64,000 nucleotides of DNA, taken from assembly GCF_001613345.1 (NCBI RefSeq), contig NZ_BDCE01000093.1:32227-96226 (forward strand), in the 5' to 3' direction. Source of the DNA: Nocardia uniformis NBRC 13702. Lineage in GTDB: Bacteria > Actinomycetota > Actinomycetes > Mycobacteriales > Mycobacteriaceae. The position numbers and the translations under genes are program-made. How positions within the stretch are numbered: the stretch's first letter is position 1; every line of letters starts with the position of its first letter. Positions 24,612 through 31,702 of the stretch are shown in pieces. A model generated the notes under the pieces. The model had not been told where the DNA came from, did no database searches, and saw only the letters and a list, made by a program, of their open reading frames with translations.

Positions 24612-25516
24612 AACCGGCAGAGGGCGCAACAGCGGCGGCGGCGACCGCCGCGAATGCTGTTGCGCACCAGTCGCGCCCGCGCCAGCAGTTGGCGGCGGAG
24701 CTGCGCCGGTTGCGCGACGTTGCCGGGATCTCCGGGCGGGAGCTGGCCAAGCAGGTCGGAATCAGCCAGTCGACGTTGTCTCGGATCGAGGCGGGGCATG
24801 TGGTTCCCCCGCTTCCGCAGGTGCTCGATTGGGCCAATGCTGTGGGGGCAGAAGCCGATTGCCAGAAAGCGTTGCGCGCTCTCACGGAAGCGGCGCACTC
24901 ACCCGAGGTGCACGACTGGGCGACCTCGCTCGCGGATCGCCCGCATTTGCAGGACGATGTCCGGGCTTTCGAGGAGGACGCGCACCTGGTGCGGAACTTC
25001 CAGCCCGCACTGGTGCCGGGTCTGCTCCAGACCGCCGACTACGCCCGTCGGGTGTTCGCCACTTTCGATCCGCCCTATCCGCCCGACGCTCTGACGGCAG
25101 CGCTCGCCGCGCGCCTGGAGCGCCAGCGGGTGCTGTACGACCCCGCGAAGCGTTTCGAATTCCTGATTACCGAAGCGGCCTTGCGCTTTCGCCCCGGACC
25201 CCATCGCGTACTCCTCGCGCAACTGGATCGGATCATCTCGATCGAGACCCTCGATACGGTCACCATCGGGGTGATCCCGCAGGATATCGACGCGAGCACC
25301 ACGATCCCGCACGGTTTCGTCATCTACGACAACGATGACCACGCACTCGCCTCCGCGGAACCGATTCCGGGAAGCATGGTCACCCGCGGCCCGGAAGGCG
25401 TCGACGCCCATCGCCGCCGCTGGGTGGCTTTGACTCGAATGGCCTTGTTCGACAACGAGGCCCGCGCATTTCTCACCGAACTCCGGGACGAAATCCACCG
25501 CCTCGCAACCAATTGA
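24605..25516 (+). CDS. XRE regulator with DUF5753 (Scr1/WhiJ-like)
   Basis: 303 residues. HTH at ~30-85: LAAELRRLRDVAGISGRELA, KQVGISQSTLSRIEAGHVVP. The rest is a DUF5753 domain: LVRNFQPALVPGLLQTADYA, RRVFATFDPPYPPD, FEFLITEAALRFRPGPHRVL and TIGVIPQDIDASTTIPHGFV. Such proteins partner DUF397 proteins in actinomycete development and antibiotic control and are sometimes called antitoxin-like. The mRNA may be leaderless or use a poor ribosome site, as the GAATC array reaches the ATG. Confidence 0.88.
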   Translation: MNQPAEGATAAAATAANAVAHQSRPRQQLAAELRRLRDVAGISGRELAKQVGISQSTLSRIEAGHVVPPLPQVLDWANAVGAEADCQKALRALTEAAHSPEVHDWATSLADRPHLQDDVRAFEEDAHLVRNFQPALVPGLLQTADYARRVFATFDPPYPPDALTAALAARLERQRVLYDPAKRFEFLITEAALRFRPGPHRVLLAQLDRIISIETLDTVTIGVIPQDIDASTTIPHGFVIYDNDDHALASAEPIPGSMVTRGPEGVDAHRRRWVALTRMALFDNEARAFLTELRDEIHRLATN

Positions 25517-25558
25517 CCATTTTCCAGCGGCCGTCGAGGGGTCGGTCGCATGTGGGGG

Positions 25559-25594
25559 TGGTGGTGTCGCAGCGAATTCGCTGCGACACCACCA
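25559..25594. terminator. 36-bp perfect palindrome, bidirectional terminator
   Basis: Arms of 18 bp (25559-25576 and 25577-25594) meet at a central AATT with no loop. It lies between the convergent ends of the XRE gene and the DUF397 gene, where a two-way terminator is expected. Confidence 0.65.
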
Positions 25595-25599
25595 GCACA

Positions 25600-25821
25600 T
25601 CAGTCGACGAAATCGAATTCGCCGGCCCGCACACCTGAAGTGAACGCTCGCCACTCGGATTTCGTGAACCACAGTGTCGGACTGTGCCGATCCTTGGAAT
25701 CACGCACCGCGATCCGGCCTTCGTGGTACGCGACCTCGACACAATCGCCGCCACCATAGCTGAAGCTGCTCTTGGCGAACCTCGGGCCGCGATGTTCCCG
25801 GCGAATCATATTGCAGTTCAT
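25600..25821 (-). CDS. DUF397 domain protein
   Basis: 73 residues from ATG 25821 with GGAAGGA about 10 nt before. RFAKSSFSYGGGDCVEVAYH and EGRIAVRDSKDRHSPTLWFT are a full DUF397 domain with the KSS, CVEVA and VRDSK motifs intact. It converges with the XRE/DUF5753 regulator and is the better candidate for its partner. ATG 25809 is an alternative start. Confidence 0.8.
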   Translation of the reverse strand: MNCNMIRREHRGPRFAKSSFSYGGGDCVEVAYHEGRIAVRDSKDRHSPTLWFTKSEWRAFTSGVRAGEFDFVD

Positions 25822-26016
25822 GGCATTAGTTCCTTCCCCCGGAGGGTCACTCCCCATGACCCTTCACCTGAAGCACTTGCGACCAACACAGTGCTCTCCG
25901 AACCACCGTGCGCGCAACTGAATTCATCCGGGCCTGCACGCCGAGGCATCGAAATGCTCATGAAAGCAACCTTACGGCGACCCACCGACAAAACACCGGG
26001 GCGCACGAATCGCAGC

Positions 26017-27444
26017 TCAGTGGATCGGCGGGACGAATTCGAACGTCGTTCCGAGCAACCACACGAGCAGTAGCACCACCGGCAGGTGAAACATGAACTG
26101 CAGGAACGTGAAACCGACGAGATCGCGCGCCCGCAGTTTGAGGACCGCGAGCAGGGGCAGCATGAAGAACGGGTTGATGAGGTTGGGCAGGGCCTCGGCC
26201 ACGTTGTAGATCTGGACCGTCCAGCCGAGATTCATCTGGACGTCGGTCGCCGACTGCATGACATAGGGGGCCTCGACGAGCCACTTGCCGCCGCCGGACG
26301 GGACGAAGATGCCGAGTATCACGGTGTAGATCGCGATGATAATGGCGAAGCTGCCGCCACCGCCGATGCTGGTGAAGAACTCCGCGAGGTGCTCGGAGAC
26401 GGTGATACCGCCCCGGCCCTGCGCCTTGGTGAGGATCGCGGCCATGGCGGCGTACAGCGGGAACTGGACGAGTATTCCGGCCGTCGCGGGTACGGCGAGG
26501 GAGACGGCCTGCAAGAACTTGCGCGGCGTCCCGTGCAGCGCCAGGCCGAGCATGAGGAAGACGAGCAGATAGCCGTTCAGGCTGCTGACCACCGTGAGCA
26601 CCGGTTTCGAGGCGAGTTGGGAGATCAACCAGCCCGCCGTCATCAGGACCGCCAGCATCGGCAGGATGCGGCTGTACTCGAGCCACTCGCCCGGCCGGGA
26701 GCGCGGAGCCACTTGCGCGGGCTGATCATCGAGATCGACGTCCATCTGCTCGGCGGTCTTGATCGCCGCGCCCTTCGGGGCCGAGTAGTGCGCGATCACC
26801 ACCGTGATCGCCATGATGATGGCGCACATGAGCATGGACTGCCAGGTGAATATCGTGCGTCCGAAGTCGAGGACACCGGTGATATTCAGCAGTGCCGGAG
26901 GCAATGAGGCCGCCGTCGCCTGCAGCTGCGCGGCCGAGGACGAGAGCCCGAGCGCCCACACCGCGCCCAACCCCATGAATGCCGCCGCGCCGAGGGCACG
27001 GTAGTCAACGCGGAGATCGGTCCGACGGGCGATCGCGCGGGCCAGCAGACCGCCGAACACCAAACTGAGGCCCCAGTTGACCAGCGATACCGACATCGAC
27101 AGGAACGCAACGAAACTCACTGCGCTGCTGGCGGTTCGCGGCACAGTGGCCAGTTTGTCGATCAGCCGGGCGACAGGCGGCGACGTGGCGACGACATATC
27201 CGGTGAGCACAACCATGGCCATCTGCAGGGTGAACGCGGTCAGATCCCAGAATCCGTCACCGAACGCGTCGACAACTGTCTGCGGAGACGAGCCGTTGGC
27301 CAAAGCTGCTGCGGCCACCAGGAATACGCCCGCGAGCGCGACGACATAGGCGTCCGGGAACCACTTCTCCGTCCACCCGGCGAGCGCCTGGGCAACCCGC
27401 GCGAGTCCCTTCTCCGAGTTGCGTTCTTCGATCGTCGACGTCAT
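26017..27444 (-). CDS. Short-chain fatty acid transporter (AtoE family)
   Basis: 475 residues from ATG 27444, after GGTGAGG. About 10-12 membrane helices. AGWTEKWFPDAYVVALAGVF, MSVSLVNWGLSLVFGGLLAR, ALGAAAFMGLGAVWALGLSS and IFVPSGGGKWLVEAPYVMQS are conserved in the AtoE/TIGR00366 family that imports short-chain fatty acids such as acetoacetate and butyrate. A cytoplasmic loop of ~40 residues (EQMDVDLDDQPAQ) divides the protein. Stands alone; a palindrome at 27481-27500 is upstream. Confidence 0.85.
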   Translation of the reverse strand: MTSTIEERNSEKGLARVAQALAGWTEKWFPDAYVVALAGVFLVAAAALANGSSPQTVVDAFGDGFWDLTAFTLQMAMVVLTGYVVATSPPVARLIDKLATVPRTASSAVSFVAFLSMSVSLVNWGLSLVFGGLLARAIARRTDLRVDYRALGAAAFMGLGAVWALGLSSSAAQLQATAASLPPALLNITGVLDFGRTIFTWQSMLMCAIIMAITVVIAHYSAPKGAAIKTAEQMDVDLDDQPAQVAPRSRPGEWLEYSRILPMLAVLMTAGWLISQLASKPVLTVVSSLNGYLLVFLMLGLALHGTPRKFLQAVSLAVPATAGILVQFPLYAAMAAILTKAQGRGGITVSEHLAEFFTSIGGGGSFAIIIAIYTVILGIFVPSGGGKWLVEAPYVMQSATDVQMNLGWTVQIYNVAEALPNLINPFFMLPLLAVLKLRARDLVGFTFLQFMFHLPVVLLLVWLLGTTFEFVPPIH

Positions 27445-27480
27445 CGGGTTGTCCCTCACCTTTCGCACACCAACACCATT

Positions 27481-27500
27481 CATGTGATGCGTCACACATG
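27481..27500. promoter_or_regulatory. CATGTG-N8-CACATG palindrome before the fatty acid transporter
   Basis: Six-base arms 37 bp before the transporter ATG, with GTGA and TCAC inside. A possible operator; its regulator is not next door. Confidence 0.35.
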
Positions 27501-27555
27501 CCTGGTCGGTCAGTATTGATGTGCGAACCGGTGGGGACAATGACGAAATACGCAG

Positions 27556-27584
27556 GTGCGGTCTGCAAGGATGCAGAACCGCAC
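27556..27584 (-). terminator. Hairpin after the EF-hand gene
   Basis: GTGCGGTCTGCA pairs with TGCAGAACCGCAC (one bulge) around AGGA, just past the end of the minus-strand EF-hand gene. There is no real T-run. Confidence 0.5.
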
Positions 27585-27606
27585 TGGTTCAGTGCCCTGC
27601 GCTGAA

Positions 27607-27825
27607 TCAGCTGACGAGGGTCAGGAATTCCGCGAGGCTGATGCGCTGATCCCCGTCCAGGTCGGTCTTCTCCAGGATCGCCAGGGCGGCCTTCTTGGCG
27701 GCGTCGGTCGAAAACCCGTACGCCTCAACGGCCTGCGCGTACTCCTCGAGGGTGATGTAGCCGTCACTGTTGGCATCGACCTTCGTGAATACCGCCTTGG
27801 CCTCCGACACGGTAAAGCCACCCAT
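27607..27825 (-). CDS. EF-hand calcium-binding protein
   Basis: 72 residues from ATG 27825 after GAAGGAG. Two EF-hand loops are intact: DANSDGYITLEEY (Asp1, Asn3, Asp5, Glu12) and DLDGDQRISLAEF (Asp1, Asp3, Asp5, Glu12), each flanked by helices. It should bind two Ca2+ ions in the cytosol; there is no signal peptide. Such calerythrin/calmodulin-like small proteins occur in many actinomycetes with uncertain targets. Same strand as the acyl-CoA synthetase upstream, 67 bp apart. Confidence 0.85.
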   Translation of the reverse strand: MGGFTVSEAKAVFTKVDANSDGYITLEEYAQAVEAYGFSTDAAKKAALAILEKTDLDGDQRISLAEFLTLVS

Positions 27826-27892
27826 GACCACTCCTTCGTTTGTTCCGAAAACCGAACAGCCACAGGAGTATCGCACCCGGCGCCGCCAGTGG

Positions 27893-29698
27893 TCAGCCGC
27901 GATACATCTTCTCGATCGCGTCGGCGAATCGCTCGGCGATCACATGGCGCTTGACCTTGAGGGTGGCGGTGAGTTCGCCGGACTCCTCGCTGAAGTCGCT
28001 ATCGAGTACAGCGAACTTCTTGATGGCTTCGGCGTGCGAAACGGTGCTGTTGGCGTCGTCGATCGCCTGCTGTACCTCGGTCCGGAGTGCGGGGTCGCTG
28101 GACAGGTCGGCGATGGTCGCGGTCGCGGGTTTGCCGTTGGCCGCCTTCCATGCCGTGAATGCTTCGGGGTCAACGGTGATCAGCGCGGTGATGAACGGGC
28201 GGCCGTCGCCGACCACGATGGCTTGTGAGATCAGCGCGTGAGAACGGATACGGTCCTCCATCGGACCGGGTGAGACATTCTTGCCGCCCGCGGTGACGAG
28301 CAGGTCCTTCTTGCGTCCGGTGATCGACAGGAAGCCGTCCTCGTCGAGTTCACCGAGATCGCCGGTGCGCAGCCAGCCGTCGTGCAGTGCCGCGGTCGTG
28401 GCCTGCTCGTTGTGCCAGTATCCGGCGAACACCACACCGCCGGACAGTTCGATCTCGCCGTCGTCGGCGATCCGAACGGCGTTGCCGCCCAAGGGTTGTC
28501 CCACGGTGCCGATCTTCACCGAACCCGGCACGTTGACGCAGTGCGCCGCGGTGGACTCGGTCAGTCCGTAGCCCTCGTAGATCGGGACACCGACGCCGCG
28601 GAAGAAATGTCCCAGCCGAGGGGCCAGCGCCCCGCCACCGGAGATGACGAACTCACAGTCACCACCCAGCGCGGCCCGCAGCGGCGAGTACACCAACCGA
28701 TCGCACAGCGCGTACTGAAGGCGCAGGAGCGGGGACGGTCGATGCGCGAATCCGCCTGTGTGATCTACCTTTTCGCTCCATCGGATCGCGGTGCGTTCGG
28801 CGAATCGGAACACCGCGCCCTTGACCTCGCCGCCCTCGTGCGCCTTCTTGTTCGCACCGTCACGCACCTTCTCGAACACCCGCGGCACCCCGAGAATCGT
28901 ATGCGGGCGGAAGCGGGTGAACTGCGCGGTAATGGTCTTGAAGTCCGACCAGTGCGCCTGCGTCATCCCCGCCTCGAAGGCGGCCATCGATACGGCGCGA
29001 GCCAGCACGTGCGCGAGCGGCAGGAAGGTGAGCATCCGCTGCCCCGGATAAGCGACGTCACCGATGCTGGCGCTGCGGATGCCGCGTACCTCCGAGAGGA
29101 AGTTGCGGTGGGTGAGCATGCAGCCCTTGGGACGGCCGGTGGTGCCGGAGGTGTAGACCAGGGAGGCGAGATCATCGGCGCGCAGCCCGTCCAGCCGCTC
29201 GCGCAGGACCTCGTCGGGAACACTCGCGCCGTCGGCGATCAGGACAGCCTCGGCCCCATCGTCGATGACCAGCATTCGCCGCAGCGTGTCCGGCGCTCCC
29301 TCGAGCAGCTCCTTGTGCCGGGCGGTCTCCATCACCGCGAGCGCCGCGGCGGAGTCCTCGAGAATCCACCACACCTGGTCGGCGGCGGAGGAATCGTAGA
29401 CGGGGACGGTGACCGCGCCCGCGGCCAAGATCGCGAAATCGAGCAGCGTCCACTCGAACCGGGTCGCGGACAGCAGCACCACCCTGTCCCCGCGCTGAAT
29501 TCCATTGGCGATCAGCCCCTTGGCGACCGCGGAGACCAGACCCGCGAACTCCTCGGCGGTGACGTCGAGCCAGCGTTCCCCGGTGAGCCGGGAGAACAGC
29601 ACTCGCCGAGGTGCTTGCTCGGCCTGGTTGTAGACCGAGCCGACAATGGTGTCGTGCTCGGCGATGGTGAATGTGGTCGCCGCGGCGAACTCACGCAT
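27893..29698 (-). CDS. Long-chain acyl-CoA synthetase (FadD15-like)
   Basis: 601 residues from ATG 29698. AMP-forming motifs: LVYTSGTTGRPKGCMLTHRN (phosphate loop), YEGYGLTESTAAHC, DGWLRTGDLGELDEDGFLSI and ITGRKKDLLVTAGGKNVSPG. The layout and C-terminus (KVKRHVIAERFADAIEKMY) match the FadD15/AMP-binding group that activates long-chain fatty acids to acyl-CoA. Its ATG overlaps the MarR gene's end by 8 nt, so the regulator and enzyme are coupled. Confidence 0.9.
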   Translation of the reverse strand: MREFAAATTFTIAEHDTIVGSVYNQAEQAPRRVLFSRLTGERWLDVTAEEFAGLVSAVAKGLIANGIQRGDRVVLLSATRFEWTLLDFAILAAGAVTVPVYDSSAADQVWWILEDSAAALAVMETARHKELLEGAPDTLRRMLVIDDGAEAVLIADGASVPDEVLRERLDGLRADDLASLVYTSGTTGRPKGCMLTHRNFLSEVRGIRSASIGDVAYPGQRMLTFLPLAHVLARAVSMAAFEAGMTQAHWSDFKTITAQFTRFRPHTILGVPRVFEKVRDGANKKAHEGGEVKGAVFRFAERTAIRWSEKVDHTGGFAHRPSPLLRLQYALCDRLVYSPLRAALGGDCEFVISGGGALAPRLGHFFRGVGVPIYEGYGLTESTAAHCVNVPGSVKIGTVGQPLGGNAVRIADDGEIELSGGVVFAGYWHNEQATTAALHDGWLRTGDLGELDEDGFLSITGRKKDLLVTAGGKNVSPGPMEDRIRSHALISQAIVVGDGRPFITALITVDPEAFTAWKAANGKPATATIADLSSDPALRTEVQQAIDDANSTVSHAEAIKKFAVLDSDFSEESGELTATLKVKRHVIAERFADAIEKMYRG

Positions 29699-30146
29699 GA
29701 TCGTCTCCAATGGTCGGATCGGGGTGTTGGAAGCGCCGCAGCGCGCGGGCGAAGTCGGCAATCTCCCCGGGTGTCCAGTCGGCCATGCGCTCGTCGAGCC
29801 GGGCGAGGTCGTGTCCGGTTGCTGCCGTCAACGCATGCCGCCCGGCGGTGGATAGCGTCAGTGGGTAGCCGGCGTGCAGACTGCCCTCCCCCGCCTCCAC
29901 CCAGCCCGCGTCCATACACGCGCGCAACTGCCGCGACACCGTCGACCGATGTACCCCGAACGACTCGGCGATCTCGGTGGCACGGCAGCCCGGGTTCCGG
30001 TCTATATAGGACAGTGCCGCCCGCTGCGCGAATGGCGGAAGCGCCTCGACGGCAGGGCGGCCCGCGATGATTTCGCGGACGATGTGCGTCAGCGCGTCGT
30101 GGACCGCGACCAGCTCGGGAGACCACCGCCCGGATGGGTGTTGCAT
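29691..30146 (-). CDS. MarR-family regulator
   Basis: 151 residues from ATG 30146. The winged helix reads LSYIDRNPGCRATEIAESFG then VHRSTVSRQLRACMDAGWVE, with the wing LHAGYPLTLSTAGRHALTAA. MarR proteins are dimeric ligand-responsive repressors; being first in the operon, it probably controls itself and the acyl-CoA synthetase in response to a fatty acyl ligand (inference). Coupled to the downstream gene by an 8-nt overlap. Confidence 0.87.
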   Translation of the reverse strand: MQHPSGRWSPELVAVHDALTHIVREIIAGRPAVEALPPFAQRAALSYIDRNPGCRATEIAESFGVHRSTVSRQLRACMDAGWVEAGEGSLHAGYPLTLSTAGRHALTAATGHDLARLDERMADWTPGEIADFARALRRFQHPDPTIGDDHA

Positions 30147-30233
30147 AGCGCAACTATAGCCCCGCCGCGGGCGGCCCCCTCACTCTCACCGAGCCGGAGG
30201 CTGCCCGGATCGGGTGGTACCGAGTTTACCGGC

Positions 30234-30276
30234 GTAGACCTACATCGTTGACAGTCGGTGGTGGGCGGCGTCTACT
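30234..30276 (+). promoter_or_regulatory. Promoter with operator for the TetR gene
   Basis: TTGACA at 30248-30253, 17-bp spacer, TCTACT at 30271-30276: a near-consensus vegetative promoter. It overlaps GTAGACCTACATCGTTGACA (30234-30253), of which 17 of 20 bases recur at 31614-31633 near the RGCVC gene, so a TetR site is likely. Confidence 0.65.
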
Positions 30277-30317
30277 GGAGGGACGTCCACAGTTATGGGG
30301 ACGCCGAGAGGTGTTCG

Positions 30318-31031
30318 ATGAACGGAACGCGTGACGGCCCTTCGGGCGCGAGCCCACCAACCCGCAACAGTCCGCTGAACCGGGCGGCGGTCCTGACGGC
30401 CGCACTCGAGCTGATCGACCAGAGCGGTGTCGATCGGTTGTCCATGCGCCGACTCGGCGAGGCGCTGGGCCGCGACCCGATGGCGCTCTACCGGCACGCC
30501 ACGAATAAGGCCGCGGTGCTCGACGGCGTCGCCGAGATGGTGCTGGGACAGCTCACCGTCGACACCTGCGATCCGGACTGGCGTCATCAACTGCGATTGA
30601 TCGCGCGAGACTTCCGGCGTATCGCCGTCGACCACCCGAACGTGGTTCCGCTGCTGGTCACCCACCCGCTGGCCACCCCGCTCGGATTGCGCCCCATCGG
30701 CACCCTGCGGCCCCTGGAACACATCCTGAGCCTGCTCACCAAGGCGGACTTCACCGGCGCCGACGCCCTGCACATCTACCGCGCCCTGTTCGGATTCCTC
30801 TACGGCCACGTCCTCACCGAAATGCAGGAAATTGTCGAACAGCCCGGGGAGTCAACGGATTTGCTGCGATTGGGCCTGTATCGCCTACCGATCGGCGAGT
30901 TTCCGCTACTACGCGGTCTCGCCTCCGAGCTGGCCGCCTACGACGGCGGCGAAGAGCTCGAACGCGGCCTCGATGTCTTGCTCACCGGTCTCACCACAGC
31001 CGTGCCGCCGTCACCGAGGGAATCACCGTGA
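30318..31031 (+). CDS. TetR-family regulator (TetR/TetR_C-like)
   Basis: 237 residues from ATG 30318, with AGAGGTG before it. HTH: LNRAAVLTAALELIDQSGVD, RLSMRRLGEALGRDPMALYR, HATNKAAVLDGVAEMVL. The ligand domain (DWRHQLRLIARDFRRIAVDH, ALHIYRALFGFLYGHVLTEM) is of the TetR_C type found in tetracycline-repressor relatives, so a cyclic or drug-like effector is possible. Operators flank this gene and the RGCVC gene. Its stop overlaps the tiny ORF at 31028 by 4 nt. Confidence 0.87.
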   Translation: MNGTRDGPSGASPPTRNSPLNRAAVLTAALELIDQSGVDRLSMRRLGEALGRDPMALYRHATNKAAVLDGVAEMVLGQLTVDTCDPDWRHQLRLIARDFRRIAVDHPNVVPLLVTHPLATPLGLRPIGTLRPLEHILSLLTKADFTGADALHIYRALFGFLYGHVLTEMQEIVEQPGESTDLLRLGLYRLPIGEFPLLRGLASELAAYDGGEELERGLDVLLTGLTTAVPPSPRESP

Positions 31032-31090
31032 CCGTCGGACTCGCGGTCGTACTCGTCGCAGCCGTCGTCGGCGCCTGGGCCAGTGCGTGA
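31028..31090 (+). CDS. 20-residue hydrophobic microprotein, coupled to TetR
   Basis: GTG at 31028 overlaps the TetR stop (GTGA). The product MTVGLAVVLVAAVVGAWASA is one membrane helix. It is 22 bp ahead of the next membrane protein gene. Size and topology resemble small accessory membrane peptides, but nothing shows that it is made beyond the coupled start. Confidence 0.45.
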   Translation: MTVGLAVVLVAAVVGAWASA

Positions 31091-31112
31091 TTCGATCAAA
31101 TGGAGACAGGAA

Positions 31113-31403
31113 ATGAGAGCCTACGAAGACCGAGACGGTTACATGCGAGTCCGTGGCGGCTACCGCTCGAGAGGGCCCGGTGTCTTCACGATCCTGCTGT
31201 TCGCGTGGCTGCTCATCGGCGCCGTCGCCGGTGGGCAACGGCAGTACTACCAAAATCTGCCCGACACCTGCGCAAGCACCGGAACGATCGCCGTGACCGT
31301 CGCAGCCGGTCCGCTGAACTACCTCGGCATGAACCCGAAAGTCGCCAGTTGCGATGTCGAGGTGCTGCACCCCGGTCCGGGAACTCCCGGGCTGACTTCC
31401 TAG
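31113..31403 (+). CDS. Small single-span membrane protein
   Basis: 96 residues from ATG 31113 after GGAGACAGGAA. A basic N-terminus (MRAYEDRDGYMRVRGGYRSR) leads to one helix (GVFTILLFAWLLIGAVAGG) and an exported C-terminal part with two Cys (DTCASTGTIAVTVAAGPLNY, NPKVASCDVEVLHPG), possibly a disulfide. No family recognised. It is the third gene of the TetR unit and converges with the RGCVC gene, overlapping it by 4 nt tail to tail. Confidence 0.65.
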   Translation: MRAYEDRDGYMRVRGGYRSRGPGVFTILLFAWLLIGAVAGGQRQYYQNLPDTCASTGTIAVTVAAGPLNYLGMNPKVASCDVEVLHPGPGTPGLTS

Positions 31404-31585
31404 CGGTAGTAGACCTTCGCCCGATCGGCCGGGCAGGCGCATTCTCGATCCAGCCCGCCCGCCACCGTCGCGGAGCAGTACCTGACGCCGATCCGGTCGT
31501 GGGCCTCCCAGTCGTGCGGGCATGCCGCACAGGAGGTTTCGATCGGCGCGGCCGTCACGGGGGTGACACAACCGTTCGAAGACAT
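31400..31585 (-). CDS. RGCVC-family small cysteine-rich protein
   Basis: 61 residues from ATG 31585; GGAGG lies only 3 nt upstream. CAACPHDWEAHDRIGVRYCS and AGGLDRECACPADRAKVYYR hold a Cys/His set (CxxC-H-H-C-CxC) like the RGCVC family of small actinobacterial proteins that probably bind zinc; here the family motif reads REC-A-C rather than RGCVC. Function unknown. The TetR-type site at 31601-31633 lies directly in front, so it is probably in the TetR regulon. Confidence 0.68.
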   Translation of the reverse strand: MSSNGCVTPVTAAPIETSCAACPHDWEAHDRIGVRYCSATVAGGLDRECACPADRAKVYYR

Positions 31586-31599
31586 CAGCCTCCCCAATC

Positions 31600-31633
31600 T
31601 GTAGACCTACAACGTAGACATACGTCGCTGACA
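31600..31633. promoter_or_regulatory. Second TetR-type operator region
   Basis: TGTAGACCTACA (31600-31611) is a palindrome with 5-bp arms, followed by GTAGACATACGTCGCTGACA (31614-31633), which matches the 30234 site at 17 of 20 positions. It lies 15 bp upstream of the RGCVC start. Confidence 0.6.
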
Positions 31634-31702
31634 CCCAGGCTACACCTCGTTGGGCGCGTCAAAAACCGTCGCCCCTCGATCTCGATCCGCTCGGTCCGCC
31701 GG

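Noticed and set aside
25818..26006. Small minus-strand ORF between DUF397 and the fatty acid transporter
   Set aside because: No ribosome site and no conserved motif; it lies in the promoter region of the DUF397 gene.
28382..30070. 562-codon plus-strand frame over the acyl-CoA synthetase and MarR genes
   Set aside because: Crosses two real genes on the other strand and encodes no recognisable domain.
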